Of a stretch of DNA of 64,000 nt, positions 45,510-57,049 are shown in pieces. The notes under the pieces were generated by a model. The model was given only the letters and a program-made list of their open reading frames with translations, had not been told where the DNA came from and ran no database searches. The DNA comes from Limnanthes douglasii subsp. nivea. Lineage: Eukaryota; Streptophyta; Magnoliopsida; Brassicales; Limnanthaceae. The position numbers were made by a program, and so were the translations under genes. The stretch is from positions 105,719,278 to 105,783,277 of the forward strand of contig JAUPFV010000003.1 of NCBI GenBank assembly GCA_036936605.1, in the 5' to 3' direction. Each line of letters opens with the position of its first letter. Position 1 is the first letter of the stretch.

Positions 45510-46020
45510 AAATCTGAATTCCTCTAAGGGCTTCTTCATGTTAAGAAACATCTTAGAGAAGTGCATCAAAAATAAAGAGAAGATCTCAATAATTCTCATC
45601 AAACTGAGATGGATCAACTCAAGACTAAACATCATAGAGAATTAGCTGCAGAGAAGAAAAAACTCGATGACCTTCAAACTTCTCTTGTCAACAGTGAAGC
45701 AGAGAAGAAAAGATTGAACGATGAGATAACCACTCTTAAAGCTCAATTTGATAAAGAGAAACAACTTGATGTCACTGCTAATGAAGATGAGTGTGAAAAA
45801 GACATGTTGGCAGCTATCAATGATGGCAAAGAATGAAAAATCATTGCACTCCTTCGAGAGATTCATGCCACATATACCAAAATTGATATTTCCAGTTTTT
45901 GGAGTAAAATTCCCAGCGAACGACATCCTAGTGAGGCTTTCGACACTGTCCCAAACTCATCATCCAAAGAGGAGAGCTCAAAGTAAGATTCTGAAAGAGC
46001 TCTGAAGACGAGTAATTTTA
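45510..46020 (+). pseudogene. Antisense extra ORF tail of Tat-C
   Basis: Coiled coil (MDQLKTKHHRELAAEKKKLD; LNDEITTLKAQFDKEKQ), a stop at 45834, then in the next frame LREIHATYTKIDISSFWSKI and an acidic Ser-rich tail (PNSSSKEESSK). The block matches GSFWKLVPSE of Tat-A and SPLWKFVEYD of Tat-B, which fixes it as the same ORF type. The N-terminal domain is absent. Confidence 0.75.
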
Positions 46021-46179
46021 TTTTCTTCTTTTTTTACTTGTCATATTATCACTTTAACATTTTGTGCTCATCGACTAAATTTGACTGAAAAAGGTATTTG
46101 TTTATGTTTTTTAAGTTATGTTCACATTTGACTATTATTTATATTAATTATCCGACCTAAAAACATAACATAATACTTT

Positions 46180-46325
46180 CAACAACCATTACAATACATA
46201 ACACCTCGAATATCATAATGCTTTTAATGAACGTAGCACTTCGAATATCATAATGTGTTTAATGAACATAGCATTTCGAATATCACATAGTGTTTAATGA
46301 ACGTAACACTTCGAACATGGTTGTT
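46180..46325 (-). repeat. ~39-bp tandem repeats of Tat-C
   Basis: Four units built on TTTAATGAACGTAGCACTTC followed by GAATATCATAATG. They lie between the antisense ORF and the post-pol motif, the same position as the repeats of Tat-A but with unrelated or very diverged sequence. Confidence 0.85.
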
Positions 46326-46484
46326 TCTTCGAAAAATGTATTCAACACTTAGGAATATTCTACTCATGGTCAACCTCAAAGATGAACAATCTTTGATTAG
46401 TTACCGAAGTAGTTTAAAGAAACACTTGTAAAAAACCATTGTCCAAAAAATACATTTTATTGATAACTTTTAATATGTACATAA

Positions 46485-46531
46485 CCCCTCGTTAAAACCT
46501 CTATGGGCTAACCGGGTACGAAAGAGTGCGC
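46485..46531 (-). promoter_or_regulatory. Post-pol motif of Tat-C
   Basis: In element orientation GCGCACTCTTTCGTACCC, then GGTTAGCCCATAGAGG, then TTTTAACGAGG. It aligns with the Tat-A and Tat-B motifs at both flanks. The stem is weaker here (short GGTTAGCC pairing). Confidence 0.55.
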
Positions 46532-46599
46532 AAATCAATCAAAGAAAACAATTTCAAAATACAACACAATCATTCCCAGTATAATTTTACATGTTGTAT

Positions 46600-47900
46600 A
46601 TTCCATGGATGTTGAAGTACTTGTTGTTGCACTTCTTTCTAGGCCTGCTGATTGGAGCGGGCTTTCTCAAATTTACATATCCTTTAGTTTTATCAAAGAT
46701 TGCAGCCACACTTTCAGTCAAATCTGCATAGTATTCAGGTCTTATCCATTGATGTAGCCTCAGCCTATTGAATTGGTATGGTGGAGCTTGATTCCAATAC
46801 CCTCCAGTTCGAGGTGGTAGGTTGTTGTTCCTCGGACGTGTTTGCTAGGCAGAATCTGAAGATTTCCCCTAGTTATGGGGCACATGCCCCAAATTCTTTG
46901 GATTGTTAACAACTGCCCATCAAACCCCGGTTCATTCTTCAACCTTAATTTGGTCATCAACCTGACCCATTAAAGCCCCAAAAGTTATGAGTCTTCTTTT
47001 TGTTGTTTTATTAGTCAGATCTCCTGGCAGTAATCATTGGCGAGAAGCTGTCATGGCCACCAGTTCTTCATAATTATCCAGAATTATTTTTGTCAAGACA
47101 AAGCGCTTCATATAATCCTTCAACTTTTCTTTAATTGCTTGCTTGCATTGGATGATTGTATCCATATTTCCCTCTTTTCCTTAATCCTAACGAACTGTCT
47201 TTGAAAGGTAGTATAAAAGTCTCAGAAGTTTGAAATGGATCCCCTCGAAATTTGGTTATACCATTTCAAAGTTGTTCTCTAAGAAGTCTAGGAAAAATCT
47301 CGACACACTAGCATGTCGTTGTCTTTCAAATTCATGATATAATTCTTGAATTGTTTGACGTGATCATATGGATCTTGCATCCTATTGAACTTTTCAACTT
47401 TTGAAATGTCAAAACGCTTCAGAAGCGTGATAGATCTAATCTCATTTGTCAACGGAGAATTCCACCAATCAACACCTTGAACATACTAATCCGCGGTTTC
47501 CAATACCGCATACAAATTCTGATCATCCCCATTTTACTGATGTGATGTATTTCCTTCACACCAGTTAGACTCTCTCAAACATTGATGTACACTATCTCTT
47601 CTAGCTTTATGTTCTTTCTTAGATTTGCGAGGTTGATCATTCGCTTCGTTTAAAACCTGATCTAGAGCTTTCAACCTCCTCATCACTAGATGCGATATAA
47701 CTTTGTTTATCTTTCTTTCATTTTCGAGAAGAATGACGCTCTTTTGGATCCTCAAATCGAGTTTTTTTCTATTCACTTCTAACTTGACGATCAGCACAAG
47801 ATCGATCAGATTAATCACCAGCATCATTTTGGTGATAAATTTTCCTTACCTCAGATTTCAGCCTTGCTGACTAAATATCTTGTTCTCTATGATCGTATTT
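46600..47900 (-). pseudogene. gag remnants of Tat-C
   Basis: The N-terminal frame near 47827-47534 is basic and helical (KKEHKARRDSVHQCLRESNW). The 46960-46760 frame precedes an LPSKHVRGTTTY segment. An antisense ALKWYN-type gag block is visible near 47250. Stops are frequent; the call rests on position after the LTR and on weak similarity to Tat-A and Tat-B gag. Confidence 0.6.
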
Positions 47901-48139
47901 CTTGTTCAGAGCATTTATTTTATCTAAAAGCCGATTCATTTGCAACTCTATCTCAGATTGAGTCTGATAAATCAGAGTAGATCATTCTTGTCTATAATCT
48001 GTCTTTTGTAAATATTGTTTTAGCGTTTCGACAATTGATCAAACCAACATGTTATTTTCTGGATTCATTGCAAAGCTTTAAGATTGCTTTTCAAGATCAA
48101 TAAAATTCAAACTTGCAACATAGGCACCAATTCTTGATC

Positions 48140-48162
48140 GGTCCCTAATGGAGTCACCAATT
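48140..48162 (-). promoter_or_regulatory. Primer-binding site of Tat-C
   Basis: In element orientation ATTGGTGACTCCATTAGGGA follows the LTR end CTCACCA. TTGGTGACTCCA-type sites are usual in Tat/Athila elements. Confidence 0.72.
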
Positions 48163-48483
48163 TGGTGAGTTTGATTATTTCGATTGGTTTAGTTAATTTG
48201 AGAGAGAGCCGATTATTGAGAGAGACACAATTTTTAGAGAGAGAAAATAAAATTACTGAAATGATCTAACTCAAAAAGCCAACCCTTTTATGAAATCAGC
48301 CTTGGCCTTTATATAGAGGCGCAATGACTCAGCTTATAACTGAAAATGGTTACACAAATGGGCTAACTTCACATTAGTCCCTGACTTGAATATATAATCC
48401 TAAATTCTTCCTCAAACTTTATAATCTGTTATAAAAGATTTTATTCTTTACATTTTAGTCTTCAAAGTTCCATTTCCTTATCA
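48163..48483 (-). repeat. 5' LTR of Tat-C
   Basis: 321 bp, TGATAAGGAAATGGAAC at the start and AATCAAACTCACCA at the end in element orientation. It contains a TATATAAAGGC box (reverse complement of 48309-48319) and shares TGATAAGG with the other Tat LTRs. Confidence 0.82.
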
Positions 48484-48995
48484 GGTAGTAGTAACGAGAA
48501 AAATAAAACCTAACATCCACGATCACATCATTATCTTCTGAACCTCTTCCCTGCTTCAGAATATGCTACAAAGACTATAAATATTTGGAAGCTTAACTCA
48601 CTAATTAGTAGAGTTACAAAACTCTGACATATCTTATGAACCAATGACAAATATCAAAGACGATACGTTAGTTGACTTCCTAACTGTATCCTATTTGAGA
48701 GGCATACGCCTACTCTTTAGAATCTGCAACTATAGTGGATAGTTCGAACATGTGGTGGTCAAGTTCCTCAGGCTGCAGAACTAACATTCAGGTGACCCAC
48801 TTCTTAAGGAGAGGTTATGCATCATTCATATGCTTTAGCTTTTAAGTTTCTAATAATGATGCAGAATATAAAAAAATGGTCTCGACACTCCTACTAGTTC
48901 AGATTTGTGGTGCTAAGCGGGAAAAGTTACATAATTACTCACAAATGGTAATAGATCATGTTTTTCGACAAGTAGAGGCGATTAAACACACACTC
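48484..48995 (+). pseudogene. RNase H end and second RNase H of Tat-D
   Basis: ELQNSDISYEPMTNIKDDTL followed by VDFLT (48610-48690) ends the first RNase H. FKVSNNDAEYKKMVSTLLLV (48845-48905) and QMVIDHVFRQVEAIK (48940-48985) are the archaeal-type RNase H blocks. Confidence 0.7.
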
Positions 48996-49079
48996 ATATA
49001 ATACTTGAAGGTTCCAAAGATAATAACAAATGAATTTGAGGAAGAACACTTTGAACAAGTTTATAGGGCCAAGATGATT

Positions 49080-50156
49080 GCATTCTTATATGCAGATTCA
49101 TGATTCATATTGCAGAAATGCCCATATATAGCAAAATAGACCAACTTCTCAATGGTTGCATGGCAGAAGTCAATGCCTGAGATATATAGGTGGTTTGTAA
49201 AGATGATGTTAAATAACGGTTAGAAGTGAAATATCCGCCAATAATTTGCCAATGTCATACATAGGTCGGAGTACTATTAGAAATGCTACCTGAACCCCTT
49301 GTTTTCTATGGGTGGGTTAATATTTGGTTGGACCTCTTCCTAAAGTGTTACGAGGCCGAAAATATGTATTGGAAAAAGTATGCTACTTGTCTAAATGGGT
49401 TTAAATCGAGCCCTTAGCAAGGATTAAAGATAAGGATTTAATCAAATATCTAAAAAATAACATTTCTTGTAGGTTCAAAATAATGAAAGTGATTACTAGT
49501 GACAATGATATACAATTTCAAAACGTCTAAGTTTCTTCATTGATTCTAAAAACAAGCATCCATCAAAACTTTACAACACATTTCCACCCTCATGCTAACT
49601 GGAAAAGTTGAAGTTATTAACAGAAGCATAATTGATGTCTTAAAAAAACATTAAAGTTGTAGGCCACCAAATGACCTGAATATTTGCATGAGGTGCTTTG
49701 GGGTTACCAAATTTTCTTAGGGACTACCACATGTGAGACCTCATTTTACCTATTTTATGCGATGGATGAAATAGTCCCAACATGTATAGTTCTTATTTTT
49801 TCAGAGTTCAAAACTATGCATAATATACTAACACTGAAGAAAACAAGGACGGGCTAGACATAATAGAAGAAAAACGAACTAAGGTAAACTTGAGGTCCCA
49901 ACACTACCAAACACTATTGAGAAGCATGTATATTTTAAAAATGCATGGTCAATACTTCTAGGTTAGTGAAAATATATTTAGGAAGTTTTTGCAGCATACA
50001 ATAGATTCTAAGGATGGTAGGTTTTTCTCTAATTAGGAAGGATCCTATAAAATACCAAAAACGTTCAAGTCATGGATATACAAGTTAATTGATGAGAAAT
50101 ATAGACCGCTTCCACATTCTTGGAACATAAATCATTTGAATCTTCACTTAGCCTGA
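49080..50156 (+). pseudogene. Integrase of Tat-D
   Basis: LVGPLPKVLRGRKYVLEKVC (near 49330) starts the core. IKDKDLIKYLKNNISCRFKI, then MKVITSDNDIQFQN with the second catalytic Asp (49480-49520), follow. Pol ends WNINHLNLHLA with a stop at 50154-50156. Multiple frame changes. Confidence 0.75.
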
Positions 50157-50225
50157 AAAAGCAAAATATGAATTAGCAATCATGTAAATATAACTCCTTG
50201 TAATGATGAAAATTAATCTATAACT

Positions 50226-50275
50226 ATCTTACGACTGGGGTCTTGTCGACCGACAAGGTCGAGGCCCGTAACCTA
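50226..50275 (+). promoter_or_regulatory. Post-pol hairpin of Tat-D
   Basis: ACTGGGGT, then a perfect 7-bp stem CTTGTCG/CGACAAG (50242-50248 with 50251-50257), then GTCGAGGCCCGTAACC. It lies 86 nt after the pol stop, the same place as in Tat-A and Tat-B, though the primary sequence differs. Confidence 0.5.
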
Positions 50276-50569
50276 ATGAAAATATCTTACAATGAGGAAC
50301 AATGTATCACCAAGGATTTTCCAAACCTCTCCTATATTTCCTAGGTGAAAACGAGTCCTTTTGTGTTGGATAAGCATCATGATAGTGTAGGTTTGGCTCA
50401 TTTTGAATATCAAACCACTAAAAGAAGGGTCCTTCAAGCATGTTGATTTTTTTCTATACTTACTGCGAGAGTAAATAAATGATTAGAAATTAAAATACAT
50501 AATAGATTTTTTGTAACATCATACATAAGATAGCAGTTCCATTAAAGATTATATTTGAACCTTTTTTTA

Positions 50570-50890
50570 TTTTGACCGATGGGGGTTAGATCTGGTCGGA
50601 CCCTTTCCTAAGGTGTCATGAGGTCTACAGCATGTCACTCTTAAGATTTTTTAAGCCATAAAAATTTGAAGTTTTAGTGGAAGACTTCTATTGGCATGCC
50701 CTATAAGGAATTTGAGCACCATTCCACACCTATATCATGTAAAGATATTATAAACTGAGACTAACAAATAACTTCTACTAACAAGGTCACTAGAGAGGTT
50801 CGCCACCATACCATCCGTATGCCTTTATCAAACCATCAACAACTAAATTCAATCAAATGACTTGTGTTGGTGGGCCTCTTAGGAAGTTAC
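50570..50890 (+). pseudogene. Second gypsy integrase fragment
   Basis: The frame near 50580 gives GLDLVGPFPKVS, then QHVTLKIF, again the start of an integrase core. It cannot belong to the same pol as 49080-50156. It is either a fragment of another element or a duplicated piece. Confidence 0.55.
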
Positions 50891-51599
50891 AACACTATGT
50901 CGTTGTGAGGCCCTACTAAGCCATCAAAGTACATGATTCACAAGGTGATAAAAACGTTTTGGAAGGTTATAAGGGATATCGGCAGTAAACTACTCCTGGA
51001 TCGTGCTAGGATATTAGAAAATAAGGATTTACAAACATTACCAACTAGCAAAACCCTAAGGAGACCGACATTGGGCCATTTTTGGGTCTTAGTAGGTTAT
51101 GAGAAGCTAAGGCCTAAAAAATACTCCCAACTAGCAAAAATGTAAAAGAGGTCAGGCATGGGCCACTCCTTGCTCCTACCAAGCCTTCAAAAAGAGGGGA
51201 CGCTCAAATTTTTTAACCCTATCATAAAAATATAAAAGTTATAAATATCCTAAGGGGTGGAACTAGTCATATCCTTAAGGTTGGTCACCTCCAGGGAAAC
51301 CCGAGAAGTTATAACCAAAATGCAACATACAAAAAATCAATATTTATATTTAAGAAAGAAAACATACCAACCTTTCCGGGAACATAACCATAAAACACCG
51401 TATAAAATATACAAGTCTTTCCTCGGCATTCCAAATATTTTATTTTCAAAAATAAGTAAAAACACATATAAATAATACATTGGCCTTCCAAGAAATTTAG
51501 TTAGAAAAGAAAAATAAGTAAAGGAAAAATGATTTAAGTGGCCATTTTTATGTTATCCTCATCTTGCCTATCCTGGTCTTTTCTTCAACTACAGATACA

Positions 51600-52890
51600 T
51601 TATCCTTTCTAGTAGTGGTATCGTTCAAGGTTAATAAATTTCAAGTTTGGAAATAATGAGATTCGACATGTATAGTTGATATTATATTATCTAGTGGATT
51701 GGTCTAGATCTTAGCAAATATCTCTATCTCCTGATCCTCAAGCTCTTCCATTTTTTCATACTCTTGGAAATCAACCACAACTCTTCTAAGAATAAGTCAA
51801 TAAACACATCTTAAATTCTAAGGACCATTCGTTTCTCATTCGTTCACCCACAGGATAGGTCACACCTTTAGTAAAGTTTGTGACCTGCGCGACTGTCTTA
51901 CTCTTACATGCGTTGCTTGTTTTTAATTGGTTCCTCCTCCAACTTTTTTTCTCATCCCTTAACCTTTTTTGAATTCTTTAAAATATCAACATCCTCCTAA
52001 TAAAATTTCTTCAGTTGTATGGTGGATTTCTTCCAAGCCTTTTTTTTATTCTGACACCTGTTCCTAGAAGCAACAATTTGTGTCATATCTTTGCTAAGTT
52101 CAGCATCAGCCTCAGACATATCTTTGGGTTTTTTCAAGAGAGTTTTCAGAAAGCAAGCAAAAGTAAGGTAGAACCACGTTATTCCTCTCAATAATGGTTC
52201 AGATATCCCCTGAAATATTATTTATTGTCTAAAATGGAAAATATAAGTTATTAAAATAGAGTATCGACCTTTTGTAACCCCACCTTAGTAAGAAACCAAG
52301 TATTTAACTCAACACCTACAGTGACATGCCAGACACAGGTAGAATCCAGTCATTTTTAGTGGGAGCAGGGGGAGTCTCTTGACAGTCTGTCTGTACCTAG
52401 CCACAATATGTCCAAGGTTTTGAATCATGAGGGGCTCGACTTTAATAGTTGGTATATATTCTTGACTCCTCATGCCTCATGGATATATTCTGAGATTATT
52501 GGGACACGGACAAGATATTTCCCTCCAACACCCTCTAAAACCTCAAGATCAACCCCTTAATGGATGGAGTCAACCCCCATTAACATATTCTTGCATGTTT
52601 AACATATCGATACCATCCGTATATTTTATGCTTTGCTCACCCATTTTGACCTTCTTCTCTTCTTTACTTTTATATTTTTTTGAACGTGGAGTAGCCCGAG
52701 TAATCTTAGGACATTTCATGTATATTTAGAGAAATGAAGGTATAGCTTGAGCGAGGGCTGAGCCATAAAAAGCATAACTTGGAGCACGGTCGTTTTTAGG
52801 AAAACGATGTATGCATCGGTTCTTCCTGATTACCCATAGGCCAAAATCCACACATGAATAGGTTCTTTATTGTGAAAAATTTGTGGAACT
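51600..52890 (-). pseudogene. Probable antisense extra ORF remnant of Tat-D
   Basis: Minus-strand frames include NDRAPSYAFYGSALAQAIPS (52800-52745), MTGFYLCLACHC (52355-52320) and a Lys-rich helical stretch at 52190-51997 (LLKKPKDMSEADAELSKDMT; SRNRCQNKKKAWKKSTIQ). Position and strand fit the antisense ORF of the Tat lineage, but similarity to the Tat-A copy is weak by eye. Confidence 0.35.
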
Positions 52891-53183
52891 TCTTCTCCGA
52901 GTAGCAGGGGCGGATTTAGGGGGAGATAGGTATGCCCAGTACAACTCTAAGTAAAAAAATAAATTTAGTATACTAGTTAAGTTCTCTGGTAATATACTTG
53001 AGGTATTGAGTACAATTCCTAGTTGATACTTCTTTTTTCCCTTTTTTTATTTCACTTTTTTATTTTACTTTCTTGTTTTACTTATTCTCTATTTTTATTT
53101 TTACTTTATTTTCCCCTAATCGTTCCAGTCGCTTTCCCAACTCCTCTCAAACAAAAGCAACATATAATAAGTCGATTTAGTTA

Positions 53184-53997
53184 AGGGGGAAGCTATTTCC
53201 TCCCTAAGATCTATTATTTCCTCCATTTCAATTTTTTAATAAAACACCGAACACTTGTTTTTACCTTCTTGCCCTTTATTTACTTTCTAATTTATAATTT
53301 GATGCCATTATCCTATCAAACCCTTATTACAACAAACACATCATTAAGATAAATTACAGCCAACATATATGATTTAACTTCTAAAATTAAACCATAAAAA
53401 CATAAAAACTCAATTATTTTTAAAATTTGTCACAAAATTACATGTTTTTTTTAAAAAAACATGTAGTTCCGAGACAACCACTCCGAATAACATATTTTTT
53501 TAAAAAAAACATATGATTAGGAACTCGGAATCACATATAATATTTATAAAAAATTCAATCAACAGACACTAATCAAACCACAAAAAAAATATATATTTTG
53601 AACTCAATATACAGGAAAGAAACCATTAAACCAGAAATCGATATTAAAAAACCATTAAACTAGTAACGCAGGAACTCGATTAAACGATGAAGAAGTTTTT
53701 TTTTCTTCTGCATATAGAGTTCCTATAACTCATTATGCAAAAAAAAATCATAGATTTAAAAAGATATTTTATTCGATATGTCAACCCGTATATTTAAAAT
53801 AAAAATAAGATTAACGATAGATTTTTATCTTTGGAACTCCATAAACTGCTTCAAAATTGTTTGGTGACTAGGGTTTTTAGTGTAAAATTAAAACAAGGAT
53901 AAATTAGGATTTTCCTTTATGGAGGAAATAACAAGATGGAGTTTTTTATGAATAATGGAGGAAATAATAAATTTTATGGAGGAAATAGCTTCACCCT
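53184..53997. mobile_element. Tourist-like MITE nested in the hAT element
   Basis: 814 bp with ends AGGGGGAAGCTATTTCCTCC and AGGGTGAAGCTATTTCCTCC (inverted), flanked by TTA on both sides (53181-53183, 53998-54000). The 3-bp TTA duplication and G-rich ends fit PIF/Harbinger-type MITEs. Two A/T palindromes lie inside (53442-53464, 53491-53518). Confidence 0.82.
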
Positions 53998-54002
53998 TTA
54001 GT

Positions 54003-54296
54003 TAATTAATTTTCCTCTCAAACAAAAGCAACATATAATAAGTCGATTTAGTTAATTAATTTTCCATTGGAGTTTACTTTGATTTTGATTCCAACTCCTC
54101 TCAAACAGAAGCAACATAAAACTATTGAAATAAAATAGTAAGTCGATTTAGTTAATTAATTTTCCATTGGAGTTTACTTTGATTTTGATTCCAACTCCTC
54201 TCAAACAAAAGCAACATAGAACTATTGAAATAAAACAGTAAGTCGATTTAGTTAATTAATTTTCCATTGGAGTTTACTTTGATTTTGATTCAACAA
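54003..54296. repeat. Tandem repeats in the hAT element (~75-120 bp units)
   Basis: CTCTCAAACAAAAGCAACAT, then AAGTCGATTTAGTTAATTAA, then TTCCATTGGAGTTTACTTTG recur in three units at 54013, 54095 and 54197. A further copy of the first two modules lies before the MITE at 53143-53183. Confidence 0.85.
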
Positions 54297-54858
54297 AGTA
54301 GTAAAAATTGTCATTGGGTTTTACTTCAGCTTTGATTCAACAAATGATTTAAAAATTGGGGATTTTCACACCCTAGTTTTCCTAATTATTGTATTGATTT
54401 GTTTTAAGCAAATGAATATCTTAAATGTATTTATGCAAATTATTCTACTAATCATTTTTCTCAATGAATATTTTGTACGAAATATTCCAATAGAAATTAT
54501 ATTTTGTATATGTAAATAATTAAGCAAATTAACATTCTGTATATGTAAATAATTAAGCAAATTACTGATTTTTTTACCATATTTTATATTGATGTATTTG
54601 AAAATGGCTTATTATTTAGCATATTTTGTACTGATTAATTTTTAATACTTTATATATTATATATTTATTCATTTATTTATAATAATTATGGACCATGAAT
54701 TGTGGTTATTAACTATTTGCTACTTTTTATTCTAACGCGATGCTATTCATCATTTTAAGACTTTGAATTTCTTTTTAATTTTTATTCATTGATTTATAAT
54801 TTATGGACCGCAAATTGTGTTGTTCATTTAAATACTTTGACACTAATCACTTGTGAGG

Positions 54859-55227
54859 TTGGCAAGATTCTACCCAAATGACTTTGGATATATTAGTGAT
54901 AAGGAATTCTCTAGCCAACTTTAGACATATATTGCATGTGACAAGATGGATGATAACTTTTCCAATTTTAAGAGTATCTCAGATCTATGTAAGACTCTTG
55001 TATGTATAAAAAAGCACATAATATTTGGATTTATGTACACATTTTTGAAGCTAACTTTCTCCTTACATTTTGCTACCGCAAGTGTTGAGCGATTATTTTC
55101 TCGTATGAAATATGTGAAGAATGAGTTGAGAAATAGAATGGCCAATTCATGGCTTAATTATTGTTTGGTGAGATTTGTGGAGAAAGAAGTGTTTTCTACG
55201 GTTGATGATCTAGATATTATCAAATGA
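54859..55227 (+). pseudogene. hAT transposase C-terminal domain (TTF/zf-MYM type)
   Basis: Reads LARFYPNDFGYISDKEFSSQ, one TAG, then DDNFSNFKSISDLCKT, FATASVERLFSRMKYVKNEL and RNRMANSWLNYCLVRFVEKE, ending at a stop at 55225-55227. The ATASVER.FS.MK..KN.LRN.M motif is the hAT C-terminal dimerisation region of the type fused to TTF-type zinc fingers. Only one in-frame stop interrupts about 120 codons. Confidence 0.85.
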
Positions 55228-55408
55228 TTTTAAAAGCATGAGTAAGATGAGAATGCATTTACTTTTGGACTAGAATATATTCATTTTGAGTTGTAACTAG
55301 AATATTTACATATTTTTATTATGAAATATTATGATATTTATCTTTTATTGAAATTGTTATTCATAATATTTTTGGGCACCCTAAATTTCAGTTCTGGATC
55401 CGCCACTG

Positions 55409-57049
55409 CCCAATAGGCAAAAGCGTATAAGTTGTGTTACCAATAAAAATATTTACCCTTTAAAGCTTGTGATTTTTTAGAGACTCTCATACTCTATAAT
55501 TATAAGTCAAAGTCTTCAAATATGAAAAATAAATTTGAATAATTGTAAATGAATATAAACACAACCAACAATATAGCAGAAGTAGAGAAAATAAGGAGAG
55601 AGTGGTGCTGCCTTAGGCTTGGAAAACTAGCTCTTTATCTTGTATTGCCAGTTAACTATGGTTCGGTGTCAACCCTTCTTACGTCCGGAATCTCACTTCT
55701 CACTTACAAAAATTAAGTTTTTTTCCATTTTTAATTAGATTTTGGAAAATCATTGACTATTTTTCACTTGTTAGGTTAGGTAGTAGAAAGGAAAATTATT
55801 ATTAAGGATAAATCTGTCGAACGACAATAACTCCTTCATGTTGAATTGGGAGCCCGACCAATCCTGAGGTATCTTTACTACCGCTAAGATCTAGAAAATC
55901 ATGGGACCTGACCAACTAGGGGTGCATGAGTAACTGAATTACTCAATATATATACATATCATTATCTATCTTCCATGGCAGAGAGGTAGCTGAATATTTA
56001 CATAAATAAGAATTCTTTATTTGAGCCAAAGTCTGGGAATAAAGTTAAGGTCATATCTATCTTCCATGACAGAGAAGTAGCTGAATATTTACATAAATAA
56101 GAATTCTTTACTTGAGCCAAAGTCTGGGAATAAAGTTAAGGTCGTGATATTTATAGCGAATGTCCATCAGATTATCCATCAGTCCCCGGTTAATATTCAT
56201 GTAGATTGGTTGATCCTGACTAGTTTTAGATTTCCGGTCCCCCTTAGACATTCGACATTGCAGAATACTAAGGTTGGAGTGGCTTATTAAATCTGGTGTG
56301 TACCTCAGCTATGGCTACCTCGCCATGTCTACTTAATCAAATGAATGCCTTCAGGAATTGGTTCGTCAAAGATGCGGGCCTTTGACCAATTATCCTGAGA
56401 GTGAGGATCTAGGAGATTCATGTTTCTTCTTCTAACTTTGATGTGGGTAGGACCAAAAGAGGATCAGATAGCATCACTAGGTCGATTGAAAATTTAGACA
56501 CTACTTCCATCCTCATATTCTAGGGGGATTTTATGCAAGTCAGGTCCTCTTTCAAGGATACGGGGAGGAACTTTACTTCGTTTTCATTATAAAATTCCTT
56601 AATATTATTTAAGTTCTTGTATACCCCCAAATCTATCTATTCTTACTATAAAAATAAAAGATGTATTATATGAACTAGTTTAGACGCTATAAGGGTTAAG
56701 TGGTTGGAGTTTGGGATTGTTTGGCTCTTTTCGACGGTCTCGGACAGTTGGGTAAGGTTAAGATATAAAAATAAAGTTTTTCTCTCTAATGAATTTGAGT
56801 AAAACATGAATGTCAAAACGAGGTAAAATTTATATATACTAATTTTTTACCTTTAGTTTTTCTATATTTTAATCATTGCAGCATGCATGAAACTAAAGGG
56901 TCCCATGCTTAAAAATACCTCGGAAACTCTAGCTCTACGAGACATTATGAGTAATGACAAGATCATTCAAACATAGACATGTGCCCTTATGTAAAATAAA
57001 GATAAAATCCTTATAGAGTCCGGATAACTCGGCCATCTAGTTATCAGGT
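55409..57049. other. Unassigned intergenic DNA
   Basis: No protein similarity recognised. It includes the 91-bp tandem duplication listed next. Confidence 0.4.
55964..56145. repeat. 91-bp tandem duplication
   Basis: ATCTATCTTCCATG.CAGAG through GAATAAAGTTAAGGTC occurs at 55964 and 56055 with about three mismatches, so it is recent. Confidence 0.93.

Larger units (their letters stand above)
45500..48483 (-). mobile_element. Tat-C: truncated Tat-type element inside Tat-D
   Basis: Minus orientation: 5' LTR 48163-48483, primer site, gag remnants 46600-47900, then the post-pol motif, tandem repeats and an antisense ORF tail on the plus strand at 45510-46020. RT, RNase H and integrase are missing, and so are the 3' LTR and the N-terminal part of the antisense ORF. 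Tat-D pol is interrupted at about 45483 and resumes at 48484. Confidence 0.78.
45060..52900 (+). mobile_element. Tat-D: fragmentary Tat-type gypsy element, split by Tat-C
   Basis: Plus-strand pol pieces are present on both sides of Tat-C: RNase H start at 45180-45470; RNase H end, second RNase H and integrase at 48484-50156. A hairpin and an antisense (minus) frame at about 51600-52890 follow. The order equals that of Tat-A and Tat-B. LTRs were not found. Very decayed. Confidence 0.65.
52905..55408 (+). mobile_element. hAT element with transposase C-terminus and nested MITE
   Basis: Terminal inverted repeats CAGGGGCGGATTTAG (52905) and CAGTGGCGGATCCAG (reverse complement of 55394-55408). Flanks CCGAGTAG and CCCAATAG agree at 6 of 8 bases, fitting an 8-bp hAT target duplication. 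Inside are a C-terminal transposase remnant, a Tourist-like MITE and tandem copies of a subterminal module. Incomplete transposase, so non-autonomous now. Confidence 0.85.
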
